This document shows positions 34,713-44,537 of a stretch of 64,000 nucleotides of DNA, in pieces. Position numbers and translations under genes: made by a program. This DNA comes from Calamus simplicifolius (Eukaryota > Streptophyta > Magnoliopsida > Arecales > Arecaceae). The stretch spans positions 1,025,772-1,089,771 of the forward strand of contig UESW01003881.1 of NCBI GenBank assembly GCA_900491605.1, in the 5' to 3' direction. Each line of letters begins with the position of its first letter. Position 1 is the first letter of the stretch. The notes under the pieces are model-generated. The model did not search any database, had not been told where the DNA came from, and saw nothing but the letters and a program-made list of their open reading frames with translations.

Positions 34713-36293
34713 ATGGTGGTAACGCGCGCACAAGAGATTTCGGCCGGCGGCCCTGGGGGGCACTATAAAGAGTCGGAGCAGCCAGAAGCCAACCTCCCAG
34801 CCCCTCCGGTCTCTTTCCCCGTCCCACCATCATCACCACCATAGGGTGACCGGGTTGATGCCCTTGCTGTGCAAGTTCATTCACTGGTGGTGGCGGTCCA
34901 GCACCTACAACAACAGGTGGTGGCTTCACAGCAAGGCCCCCGGCCCCCTTCCCCAGATGCGGAGGTTGCTTCTCCTAGTCAACAGTCTATCTGCGAGAGA
35001 ACTTCCCATCGAGAAGCTCCCCGCTGACACGCCTCCCCAGGGCATCACCACCGGAAGGCCTCCAAGAGGCCACGGTCTCCTTTCCGTCATTCTGACAACT
35101 CCTACAGGCGGTGGCAGGGGAAGGAAACCGAGTGAGGACATCGTTACCGACGCAACCCATCCCCGTCTTTGGGATCATTGCGAGAAGGGTCTTTCAACGG
35201 ATGTGTCATTCGCCGGACTGAGCAACGTCTTGAGGAGTATAATCAGCGGCTGGAGGAGCTCAGCCACAGAGTTACCAACCCACTGGAGGCGGATTATGAC
35301 AGCCGTCCTCCCTTGTCCCATCGCATAATGGAGGAGCCAATCTCCACTCTGTTCCATTTACCCCAACTAGACCCTTATGACGGCACTACTGACCCACTGG
35401 ACTACTTGGAAAGCTATAAGGTCCTCATGCAGATCCAGAGAGCGACTGATTATCTCCTCTGCATTGCCTTTCCTGCCACTCTTTGGAAGGCGGTGCGGGC
35501 CTGGTACTCTCGGCTGCCACTATGAAGCATTAATTCCTTCCGACAGCTGAAGAGAGCTTTTATTGTGCATTTCAACGCTTGCCAAAAAATTCTACGGGTG
35601 GCCGATAGCATGTTTGCCATCCAACAGAAGAGTGGCGAGTCATTGAAAGATTTCATAGCTCGATTCAAGGAAGCCGCGCTTGAGGTTTACAACCTTGATG
35701 ACTCAGTTGCCACTCTGGCCTTGAAACGAGGGCTTCGCCCCTCCCTCTTTGCATATTCCCTCGATAAGAAGCCGCTGAGCTCCTACGCTGAGTTGCTAAG
35801 CCGAGCGCATAAATACATTCGTGCCGATGAAGCCGATTCTTTCCGGCGCGAGACAGACAGGGGCCCTAACAAGAAACATGCCCGACCTGCATCCGATAGG
35901 CCACGTCAGGAGAGACCTGAGCCTTCCCGGTGACCCAACAACTGGCCGAGGGCTCTTACTCCCAGGAAAGGGATCCGTACCCCCCTGCTCACCCCTCTAT
36001 CTCACATCTTGATGGAGATCGAGGGCGAGCCGTTTCTCCAGCACCCTCCTCCTCTGAAGCCTGGTGTTTCCCGTGATAAAAATCTCTATTGTCATTTTCA
36101 TCGGGACCACGAGCATGACACTAAGAGCTGTCACCAGCTCAAGAGGGCGATCGAGGACCTCATTCAGCAAAGCTACCTCGGCAAGTTCATCCGAAGGGCA
36201 AACCCAGCTGCCCCAAGTCCATCAGCACCCTCGGCTGCCCAGGTTGAAGTCAATAATGCCCCAACCAAGAAGATAGTGACCATGATCTCCTAG
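34713..36293 (+). pseudogene. gag of the Tat-type element, decayed
   Basis: Starts at an ATG giving MVVTRAQEISAGGPGG. The frame is broken by a TAG near 34,845 and others. The conserved retrotransposon gag domain is at about 35,169-35,930: LFHLPQLDPYDGTTDPLDYL, then after TGA at 35523-35525 SINSFRQLKRAFIVHF, and DFIARFKEAALEV. A downstream part (36,009-36,293) carries NLYCHFHRDHEHDTKSCHQL, a zinc-binding-like motif usual in Tat gag. Gag would form the particle that packages element RNA. Confidence 0.8.
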
Positions 36294-36376
36294 GGGGCTA
36301 GCGGCCTGTCTAAGAGGTTCAGGGGGAAGGAGGGAATAGAACCTGTAATTCCTTTCTTTGAAAGGACCTAGAGGGG

Positions 36377-37024
36377 GTGAGCAATCCAAATGATGATAGC
36401 ATCGTCGTTTCTATGACGATTGCGAAACATCCTGTAAAAAGGATACTAGTTGATAGTGGAAGCTCAGCTGACATTTTAAGTTATGACGTGTTTGTTCGAA
36501 TGAGCCTGTCCCATGACTCCCTTCAGCCCGTCGCCACGCCCCTTATGGGTTTTACTAGAAATTTTGTGAAGGTAGAAGGGGAAATTACCCTCTCGATCAT
36601 GGCTAGGACAGTGCCCTGCCAGAAAATGGTCATGGTGAGGTTCCTGGTTGCGCGGTTCCCTTTGGCTTATAATGCCATCCTTGGCAGGCCCGAACTAAAC
36701 ATGTTGGATGTCGTCATCTCCACCAAGAGGTTACTTGTGAGGTTCCCAACCAATAAAGGAGTAGGGGAGATGAGTGGAGAGAGGAATCTATTGTCCCTCT
36801 GCTATCACATGACGCCTGGCCCTCGAGAGACACCGACCTCACCGATGACTGAGCTAGTGAACCCCAGAGATTCAGAGAGAAGGGGGGAACCAGCCGAGCA
36901 CTTATTAACTTTCCTATTAGGGGAGGACCCGGCGAAGACTGTCCGAGTTGGATCGCTACTATCCGAGCAAGCGAGGGCCCGGCTCCTCACCTTTCTTTGG
37001 GCTAACTCGGATGTGTTTGCCTGA
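36377..37024 (+). pseudogene. Aspartic protease region of pol
   Basis: The open frame contains RILVDSGSSADILSYDVF, the DSG active-site motif of retroviral-type aspartic proteases, and later FPLAYNAILGRPELN, the second conserved block (ILGRP). Its role would be to cleave the polyprotein. The frame runs on into FLWANSDVFA and ends at TGA (37022-37024), where related elements have tryptophan. The stop separates protease from RT. Confidence 0.85.
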
Positions 37025-37036
37025 TCGGCCTCGGAC

Positions 37037-38200
37037 ATGCTAGGCATTTCCCCTGATGTAATTACTAACAAGCTTTGCATCAATCCACAGTGTCGGCCAG
37101 TCCGACAGAAAAAGAGAAGCTTTGCACCTGAGCGGCAGAAGGCTATCGATGAGGAGGTCCGCAAGCTGTTGGCCGTCGAGCATGTTCGGGAGGTACACTA
37201 TCCAGACTGGCTCGCCAACATGGTGATGGTCCACAAGGCCAATGGGAGCTGAAGAATGTGTGTTGATTTCATCGATCTCAACAAGGCATGCCCCAAGGAT
37301 AGCTTCCCACTGCCCAGAATTGATCAGCTGGTGGATGCTACATCGAGCCACGAGATCCTCAGCTTCATGGATGCCCTTTCGGGATACAATCAGATTAAAA
37401 TGGACCTAGCGGATGAGGAGGCCACCTCTTTCGTGATCGAGAAGGGCATCTACTGCTTCAGAGTAATGCCGTTCGGGCTAAAGAATGCGGGGGCTACGTA
37501 TCAGAGGCTGATAAACAGGGTCTTCAAAAACTATATTGGATGCAATATGGAGGTTTACGTGGATGATATGCTGACTAAAAGCATCCATACCGATGACCAC
37601 ATTACCGACCTAGAAGAGACCTTCGATAACCTTCACCACTGTCAGATGAAGCTGAACCCACAGAAGTGTACCTTTGGAGTCACGACTGGCAAATTCCTCG
37701 GCTTTATGGTGACTCAGCGGGGAATAGAAGCAAACCCAAACAAGACTCGAGCCCTCCTTGACATAAAGCCTCCAGCTAATAAAAAGGAGACTCAATGTTT
37801 GACGAGGTGGGTAGCAGCTTTAAGCCGTTTCTTGTCAAAGTCCATGGAAAGGTGTCTACCCTTTTTCAAGGCCCTGCGCAAGGCCAATGACTTTGAATGG
37901 ACCAAAGAGTGTTAGAGAGCCTTTGAGGGGCTGAGGGAATTCTTGTCCACCCCACCGCTGTTGTCCAAGCCAAGGAATGGGGAAGAGCTCTTCCTCTACC
38001 TCGCAGCCTCGGCCGAGGCTGTTAGCTCTGTGCTCATCCGCATCGACACCGACGGGACTCAGAAGCCCATCAACTATATCAGCAAGGTGCTTCATGATGC
38101 AGAGACCAGGTACTCCCGCACTGAAAAGATTATTTTGCGCTATTCGTCTCTGCTCAGCGCCTTAGGCCCTACTTTCAAGCCCACTCAGTCGTGATGCTCA
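37037..38200 (+). pseudogene. Reverse transcriptase and first RNase H of pol
   Basis: RT blocks in order: HYPDWLANMVMVHKANGS, TGA (37250-37252, for Trp), RMCVDFIDLNKACPKDSFPL, FMDALSGYNQIKM, FRVMPFGLKNAGATYQRL, the catalytic MEVYVDDML, and KCTFGVTTGKFLGFMV. The frame ends at TAG (37913-37915), probably from a Gln codon. The connection/RNase H continues in another frame to about 38,190 with LFLYLAASAEAVSSVL and KPINYISKVLHDAETRYS. The YVDD catalytic residues are intact but three lesions interrupt the polyprotein. Confidence 0.88.
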
Positions 38201-38270
38201 CATACCAACCGCTCAGAGCAATTCTATCCGGCTCGACACCTCGGGCCGGCTAGCGAAATGGGCAATCAAG

Positions 38271-38830
38271 TTGGGAGAATTCGATCTGTCTTTTCGGCCG
38301 AGGTCAGCCATGAAGTCCCAAATCCTTGCAGACTTCTTGGTTGAGTGCACTTGGACTGAGGAACCACCTAAAGAGCTCCACTCGGCCCCTTCAAAAGCGA
38401 CGGCCGAGGTCGAGGGGTGGGACTGGGTCCTTCATGTCGATGGTGCTTCAAATTCTCAGGGAAGTAGAGCTGGCCTCATCCTAGCCAGTCCAGAGGGAGA
38501 AACGGAGGAATACACCTTACGGTTCCTTTTTCCCACGACCAATAATTAGGCGGAGTATGAAGCCTTGCTGGCAGGCATGAGACTAGCCAAAGAGCTTGGA
38601 GTGGAGTGCCTCCGAGCTTTCACCTACTCCCAGCTCATTTCCGGGTAGGTCACTGGGGAATACGAGGCCCGGGATCCGACTATGTCTCGCTATTTGGGTA
38701 AGGTCCAATCACAGTCCTCATCATTCACTCACTTCAGTGTCAGCTATATCCCTAGGGGCGAGAATGCCAGAGCCGACGCGGTATCCCGATTGGCCACCTC
38801 GGCCGACGGGGCCCTGGGGAGAACGTACGT
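38271..38830 (+). pseudogene. Second RNase H domain of pol (Tat-type)
   Basis: WDWVLHVDGASNSQGSRAGL gives the first acidic residue. After TAG (38547-38549) comes AEYEALLAGMRLAKELG with the Glu. Then TAG (38646-38648) and VTGEYEARDPTMSRYLGKVQ and RGENARADAVSRLAT follow, with the terminal Asp. A second RNase H placed after the pol RNase H is a mark of the Tat clade of Ty3/gypsy elements. Confidence 0.8.
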
Positions 38831-38834
38831 GGAG

Positions 38835-40130
38835 CATCTAGAAGCTCCAAGTATCGATGCTGCCGAGGAGGCCTTATCGATCGGCCGAGAGCCTTCGTGG
38901 ATGGATGCTTACATCCGATATCTTACCGATGACACTCTCCCTGATAATCCCACGGAAGCCAAGCTGCTTAAAAGACGAGCCCCCAAGTTTCTGATATTAG
39001 ACGAGCGCTTGTACCAAAGGTCCTTCTCCTATCTGCTCCTTCGGTGTGCCACTTCGGCAGATGTCGATTACATTCTGTGTGAGATCCATGAGGGCATGTA
39101 CGAGAACCACTTGGGGGGCAGGACACTGGCGTACAAGGCCTTGCGACAGGGATATTATTGGCCCACTATGAGGAAGGATGCGGTCGAGCTGATGCGGAGA
39201 TGTGACAGCTACCAGCGGCACACCAACATTCAACGGCGGCTAACTACCCAGTTGAGTCCCTTGTCGGCTTCATGGCCCTTTGCTCAGTGGGGGATGGATA
39301 TACTAGGACCGTTTCCCTCGGCTTCTACTCAGCAGAAATTTTTGCTTGTCGCTATCGACCATTTCACCAAGTGGGTGAAGGCTGAGGCGTTGGCAAAGAT
39401 TACCGAGCATAAGGTTAGGACCTTCTTTTGGAAGTCCATCATCTGCCACTTGGGCTATCTCACACTCTTGTCACTGACAATGGTCGAAAGTTCGATAATG
39501 CCCCTTTCAGAGAGTTCTGTGCTAAGATGGACATTCACCAGCGGTTCACCTCAGTTGGCCATCCCCAAACTAACGGAGCGGCCGAGGTAACCAATCGCAC
39601 CATTCTTCAAGGGCTAAGGACACTGTTAGATGACTTCAAAGGAAGATGGGTGGAGAAGCTTCCCAATGTGCTATGGGCCTACCACACCACGCCACGTGTT
39701 CTCACTGGGGAGACCCCCTTCAGCCTTGTGTTTGGCTCTGAGGCCATCATCCCAGTGGAGATTGGCCTTTCGAGCCCGCGGGTAGAGTCGTATGACAAGG
39801 ACGATAACTCGACTCGACTGCGAGCCAACCTAAACCTGGTTGAAGAAGCGCGTGACCTAGCACGCCACAAAATGGCAGTTTATCGCCAAAGAGCCGCCAG
39901 ATACTACAATGCACATGTCCATCCCAAAGCCTTCTTGCCAGGAGACTTGGTCCTCAGGAGAGCCGATGTATCGAGACCAACGAAGGGAGGCAAGTTGTCC
40001 CCAAATTGAGAAGGCCCCTACCGAGCCACAGAGGCCCTTCATCGTGGAGCATACCGAATCGAGAGTCTCAACGGAAAGCTTCTTCCTCGCACTTGGAATG
40101 CGGACAACCTCCGTCGATACTACCAATAAT
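38835..40130 (+). pseudogene. Integrase of the Tat-type element
   Basis: N-terminal zinc domain: HEGMYENHLGGRTLAYKAL and YYWPTMRKDAVELMRRCDSY, where the last zinc cysteine of C-x2-C is tyrosine (TAC at 39210-39212). Catalytic core: WGMDILGPFPS (first Asp), a frame change near 39,430, VTDNGRKFDNAPFREFC (second Asp) and TNGAAEVTNRTILQGLRTLL (Glu). C-terminal part: YRQRAARYYNAHVHPKAFLP then GDLVLRR. The frame ends at TGA (40007-40009) where a Trp is expected (N-W-EGPY). Without the zinc cysteine and with a split core it is not functional. Confidence 0.85.
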
Positions 40131-40247
40131 GTACATGATTGGATGATCTTAGGTTTGAATACCTTGCTCCCGCCTTATTAACATAAAGAAGTTTGTATAT
40201 CTTATGTTTCTTTAATGAAAAAGTGTTCGAGTGACTTGTCCTTCTAG

Positions 40248-40884
40248 CTCAAGCCCGAGCTCGGCTCGGCACCTCAAGACCGATATACCATCGGTGCTCA
40301 AGCCCGAGCTCGACTCGATACCTCAAGACCGATGTACCATCGGCACTCAAGCACGAGCTTGCCTCAGCACCTCAAGACTGATGTACCATCGGTGCTCAAG
40401 CCGGAGCTCAGCTCGGCACTTCAAGACTGATGTACCATCGGCACTCAAGCCCAAGCTCAGCTCGGCATCTCAAGACCGATGTACCATTGGCACTCAAGCC
40501 CGATCTTGGCTAGGTACCTCAAGACTGATGTACCATCGGCACTCAAGCCCAAGGTCGGATTGGCACCTCATGACCGATGTACCATCGGTACTCAAGCCCG
40601 AACTCGGCTCGGCACCTCAAGACCAATGTACAATTGGCACTCAAGCCCAAGCTCGGCCCGACACCTCAAGACTGATGTACTATCGGCACTCAAGCCTAAG
40701 CTCGGCTCGGCACCTCAAGGCCGATGTACCATCGGCACTCAAGCCCGAGCTCGGCTCAGCACCTCAAAACTGATGTACCATCAGCACTCAAGCCCAAGCT
40801 CGACTCGGCACCTCGAAACCGATGTACCATCGGTACTCAGGCCCGAGCTCGCCTCGGTGCTCCCAGCCCGATGTACTATCAGTA
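40248..40884 (+). repeat. Minisatellite, 13 copies of a 49 bp unit
   Basis: Units start at 40248 and every 49 bases after it up to 40836 (CTCAAGCCCGAGCTCGGCTC followed by GGCACCTCAAGACCGATGTA and CCATCGG). Copies differ by a few substitutions, with no length change that I can see. Since 49 is not a multiple of three, the long frames crossing it are artefacts of the repeat. It lies between integrase and the antisense gene, inside the retrotransposon. Confidence 0.92.
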
Positions 40885-41225
40885 TTCGAGGTTTGTACTC
40901 AATCGGGCCTTCGAAGCTTGGCATTAACCAGGCCCCATGGTTCAGCCTCAGCACCGGCCCTGAGTTGTTACTTCAACCCCGGGCCAAGCTCATTTCTAGT
41001 TCACTCGATCTTGCGAAGGCAACGTCTCGGGAACTAAGCATGCATTAAATGACACTAGGTCTAACACTTCATCAAAATCTCCGCTTTTCATTGCTCTGTT
41101 GAAAAAGGTTTACAAAATGCCAATCTCGGTCGGACTTCAATACAGAGGTTAAAAATAACAACATAGAAGGGGGGGAATATGTATGCTCAGGCCTCAGTCA
41201 TGCTCGTCGCTGGTCGGCCTTGGAG

Positions 41226-43689
41226 ATGCTAACGACTCCTCGACATTTCATCCAGCTCAAGATCATTGAGGCCTGAGAGTCCATGGACTCGGCCGACCTT
41301 CTCCGTGCCATCCCGAAAGCCGAGGAGATAGGCACCGGAGGAAGCTTCAGCCAATTCTTCTGCAAAGGCCATGCTCTTCCGGAACTCGTCCACCGCCCTA
41401 GCTGCCTTCTCTTCGTTGACGGCAGCCTTTCCCTTAGCCGCAGCTACCTTCCCCTCGGCTGTCGTGGCCCTCTCATCGGCGACCCTGGCCTTCTCTTCCG
41501 CCCTACAGACGGTTTCCTTCATTTCTGCCACTCGGGCGTCTGACTCTCGTGTGATCTCCTCGGCATTGGAGGCCCGCTTCCCTGCCGCCTCCACCTCGAT
41601 GCCAAGAGACTGGATATGCAGGTCCTGAGTGCCGATGGTCATCTCGGCGACCTCTAGACATTTCCTCAGATGCCCGAGCTCGGCCTCAGCCTAACGCTTG
41701 ACCCTGTCGAGCTCCTCGGCCTGCTCGACTAGGGCTACTGCCAGGGCCCCCTCGGCCCTCTCTGCCGAGCTCGAACCTCAGCGGCCTCCTGTCAGGACTG
41801 GTGGATCGCTTCCTCGGCCCGAGCGAGCATGTCCCTCAATGCCACTAGGGAATTCGCCGTCTGCATTAGAGGGTCGTTGTCAGTAGACAATCGGTAAGGG
41901 GCAAGGGCAGCGCGTAAAGAAACAACAACAACACTTACCCATAGTTGGGCTAAGAAGATGTCCTGGAAGAATGACGCGGCCCCTCAGTAGTGGAGATCTC
42001 TCTGAAATTCTGAAATTCAGGATGGCAGATCTGAGTCACCAGTTGCTCGGCCACCAGCCCCTGATTCATCAGTGACGGTCTGGAGGGGAGGGCCTCGGGC
42101 TCATCCTCCCTGTCGGCCCTAGCCTGGTGGAACGCTGCTGGGGCCACATCGAAGGCCGACCTCTCTTCCTTGGCCTGCAGACTTGATGTCGCCTGGTCTT
42201 GCTCAGCTTGGGCCCCAAGTGGAACTCCCTCCGGGGTTGGCTCGGTCTCGTGGTAGGATGGCCCCGCATCTGGAAAAGTCGGCTCCTCAGTCGGGGGGTG
42301 GGTTCGGTTCGGGGCCCTTTGGGAGGTGTATCGATGGTAAGATTGATGGGGAGGATCAGCTCTTGGCCCCCCAGAGGTTGTTCCTAATGCCCTCGAGGTC
42401 GGCGGATCAACGGGGCCGGGGTCGGAGATCAAGTCGAAGACCGGGAAGGGCTTGGAAACTGGGGCCTCTTCCTCGACGGCTCGGCATTACCAATAGCCTT
42501 CTTATTCTTAACCGCCACTCTCCTCACCATACGGTCTGGTAGCTTCATAGATGCACAAATCAAAGTCGGTCAAAAAAAAAAAGAAGAAAAGAGAGGAAGA
42601 ATGAAAGGGGGGCAGTGAGAAGAAGAGCGTCTAAGGTTGCTCACCGCCGCTCAGGAGGAGGCCCGCGAATTGAAGGTTATCCTCGATCAGAAGCTGGTTA
42701 CATCGGGGGATATCGGCCGTCTGCAATATACCGAAGGCCTCCTTGTCCCTCGGAGTTACCAGGTGATTTTGGTTCGGCCCTACATTTGGGTCCCCCCAAC
42801 TCAGCCTTCCCCTTTCAAGGTCGGCGAAAAAGAATCGGGTCTTCCACCCTTTGACTGAGGTAGGGAGGCTAAACTTCAAGGCTTGATTGGGCCGAGATTG
42901 GAATACCCACCAACCTGATTGCTGACGGAGGTTATAAAAGCTACGAAAAAGGGAAACCTTAGGCTCTAACCGCTGGAGGCGGCACAGAACAAAGAAAGAG
43001 CATATGATTCAGATGGAATTCGAAACCAATTGTGATGGCGTTAGGGAATAGAAGTCAAGAAGGTTAGCGATCAAAGGATGAAGGGGCAATCGGAGGCCGG
43101 CCTTGAGAAAGGCCTTGTACAGAGCAACCCTCCCGGGATGGGAGGAGATCACCCTATCGTCTAGGGTAGGGGGAGACAATCGGATGTTATCTGGGATCCT
43201 ATAAATGGCTCTAATTCTGGTCAGCTCTCGGCCGGTTATAGTGGAGACGACCATGTCGAGAGATTCTAAGATGGCTCTACGGGTCCCGGCAGCGACCGGA
43301 CGGGCCCTGGTGGGGGCCCGACCGATAACCTGCTGCTGGGACAGAGGAACCTGGTCCTCGGAGGAAGAGGAAGAGGACCAGGAGGGAGTGGGAGATGGAG
43401 AAGCCTGCATGTGCAGGGGAGGAAAATAGTCCTCAGGGAGAGCGGAAGAGGACCAAGAAGGAGAAGAGGCTATGGGAGAAGGACTGACCTGGCTGATGGG
43501 AGAAAAATGGCGAGGAGGACGGCAGGACCCGGAGAGAGGAAGCTCAGGGAGAAGAAGACTCTGGGAGTATTGAGGCATCTGATTTGGAGTGTTCCCCCTA
43601 TTATAGCTTCCCTTGAGTCGTCCTGCCCAAACCAGCTTGCCACGCGCACGCCTCCTGTTGGGAGGGATGCCTTGGCAGTCGTTCAGCAC
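41226..43689 (-). pseudogene. Antisense extra gene in the retrotransposon (Transposase_28-like, coiled coil)
   Basis: Minus-strand frame 43689-42631 is open except for one TGA at about 43,008 (a probable Trp codon). Ser/Pro-rich N-terminus; then LYKAFLKAGLRLPLHPLIAN, LTPSQLVSNSI, SLFRSFYNLRQQSGWWVFQS and KFSLPTSVKGWKTRFFFADL. That order matches, from memory, the 'putative gypsy type transposon' family (Pfam Transposase_28). Downstream lies an acidic Pro-rich part (42432-41950). A C-terminal Ala/Glu/Lys coiled coil (41642-41229, e.g. EEKARVADERATTAEGKVAA) follows. A 78 bp intron is likely at 41938-41861 (GTAAGT...TGCAG), joining DIFLAQLW to TANSLVALRDMLARAEEA. A second may lie at 42644-42543 (GTGAGC...AG). 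Frameshifts are present. Function unknown; extra antisense ORFs are known in Tat elements. Confidence 0.65.
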
Positions 43690-43960
43690 TGATGATGGGA
43701 TATCGATAACATCAGCTTATTGATGGTGATGATGGCTGTTGCCTTTTCGAGAAGGATCCCCATATATCCAACGGTGCAGATCAATGGGAGCGGTGACGCT
43801 GCGACGTCCCATGCCATCAGCACTAATGAGTCCTCCCACCCCATGGACACGCGCCCCTTTTTGATTGGTGGCCAGGCTGGATCAGCCGCCGGTCGAACTC
43901 ACGCCCCTTTCGATGGACGGGAAATGAACCCGCACCACCTCAGAGGCAGAGGGCATCCGA

Positions 43961-44537
43961 TGTGGCTGATCTAAACGCCATCAAAGCTATCGAGGTAAGG
44001 ACCCGACGACGAGTTCCCTTCAGCTTCGGACCCCCAAGGTTCCTCTCGGCCTCGGACCCCCAGAGTTCCCCTCGGCCTCGAACCTCCAAGGGACCCCAGG
44101 GTTCCCCTCCATGTGCCCACTAGCTCTCCGCAACCACCACGTGACCCACTATCTTTCTACAACCGCCACATAGCCCACTAGCCTTTTGCAACCGCCACAT
44201 GGCCCATTAACTCCCAACGATTACGGATGATGGGATGTTTCGAACGTGGCAAGACCCACTATCGCCTGTACGGCCATCGCTTCTCGAAAGCATGCAAAAA
44301 GGGGACTGTGGAATACGTATAAAAGGAAGAGAAGAGAAAACACAAAGGTAAGGGAGAGTTAGGCTTTTTCTTATCTACAATTTACTACTATTTTTCAAAG
44401 CACTAATTTGACTGTCGGAGGGTCCTCGTCGGAACCCATCGGCCACTGAGAACTTTTTTATAGGATTTTCATCGAAAAGGTTAGATCAGAAGCTCCTTTG
44501 TCATCCGAAGTTTGAAAAATGTGCTTTGACAATAACA
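43961..44537 (+). repeat. 3' LTR of the Tat-type element
   Basis: Begins TGTGGCTGATCTAAACGCC and ends GACAATAACA. It is about 35 bp longer than the 5' LTR, partly from an extra CCTCGGACC-type repeat unit near 44,070-44,105. TATAAAAG lies at 44318-44325. A purine-rich stretch (AGAGGCAGAGGG, about 43,941-43,952) just upstream may be the polypurine tract. The many differences from the 5' LTR point to an old insertion. Confidence 0.88.

Larger units (their letters stand above)
34085..44537 (+). mobile_element. Ty3/gypsy LTR retrotransposon, Tat-type
   Basis: Two LTRs enclose gag, aspartic protease, RT, RNase H, a second RNase H, integrase (before the 3' LTR), a 49 bp minisatellite and an antisense gene. 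The Tat lineage is indicated by the second RNase H after the pol RNase H, by gag/pol wording typical of Tat elements (RMCVDF.DLNKACPKDSFPLP), and by a long noncoding 3' region with an extra antisense ORF. Internal stops and frameshifts make it non-autonomous. The five bases outside the ends (CCTGA left, CCATT right) do not form a target duplication, so the flanks have diverged or recombined. Confidence 0.92.

Noticed and set aside
40248..40884. CRISPR-like reading of the 49 bp repeats
   Set aside because: Units are contiguous with no spacers, and this is plant nuclear DNA inside a retrotransposon.
40231..41048. Long plus-strand frames (180-189 codons) with repeated MYHRHSSPSSARHLKTD-type wording
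   Set aside because: They are the 49 bp minisatellite read in different frames. The period is not a multiple of three, so successive units change frame.
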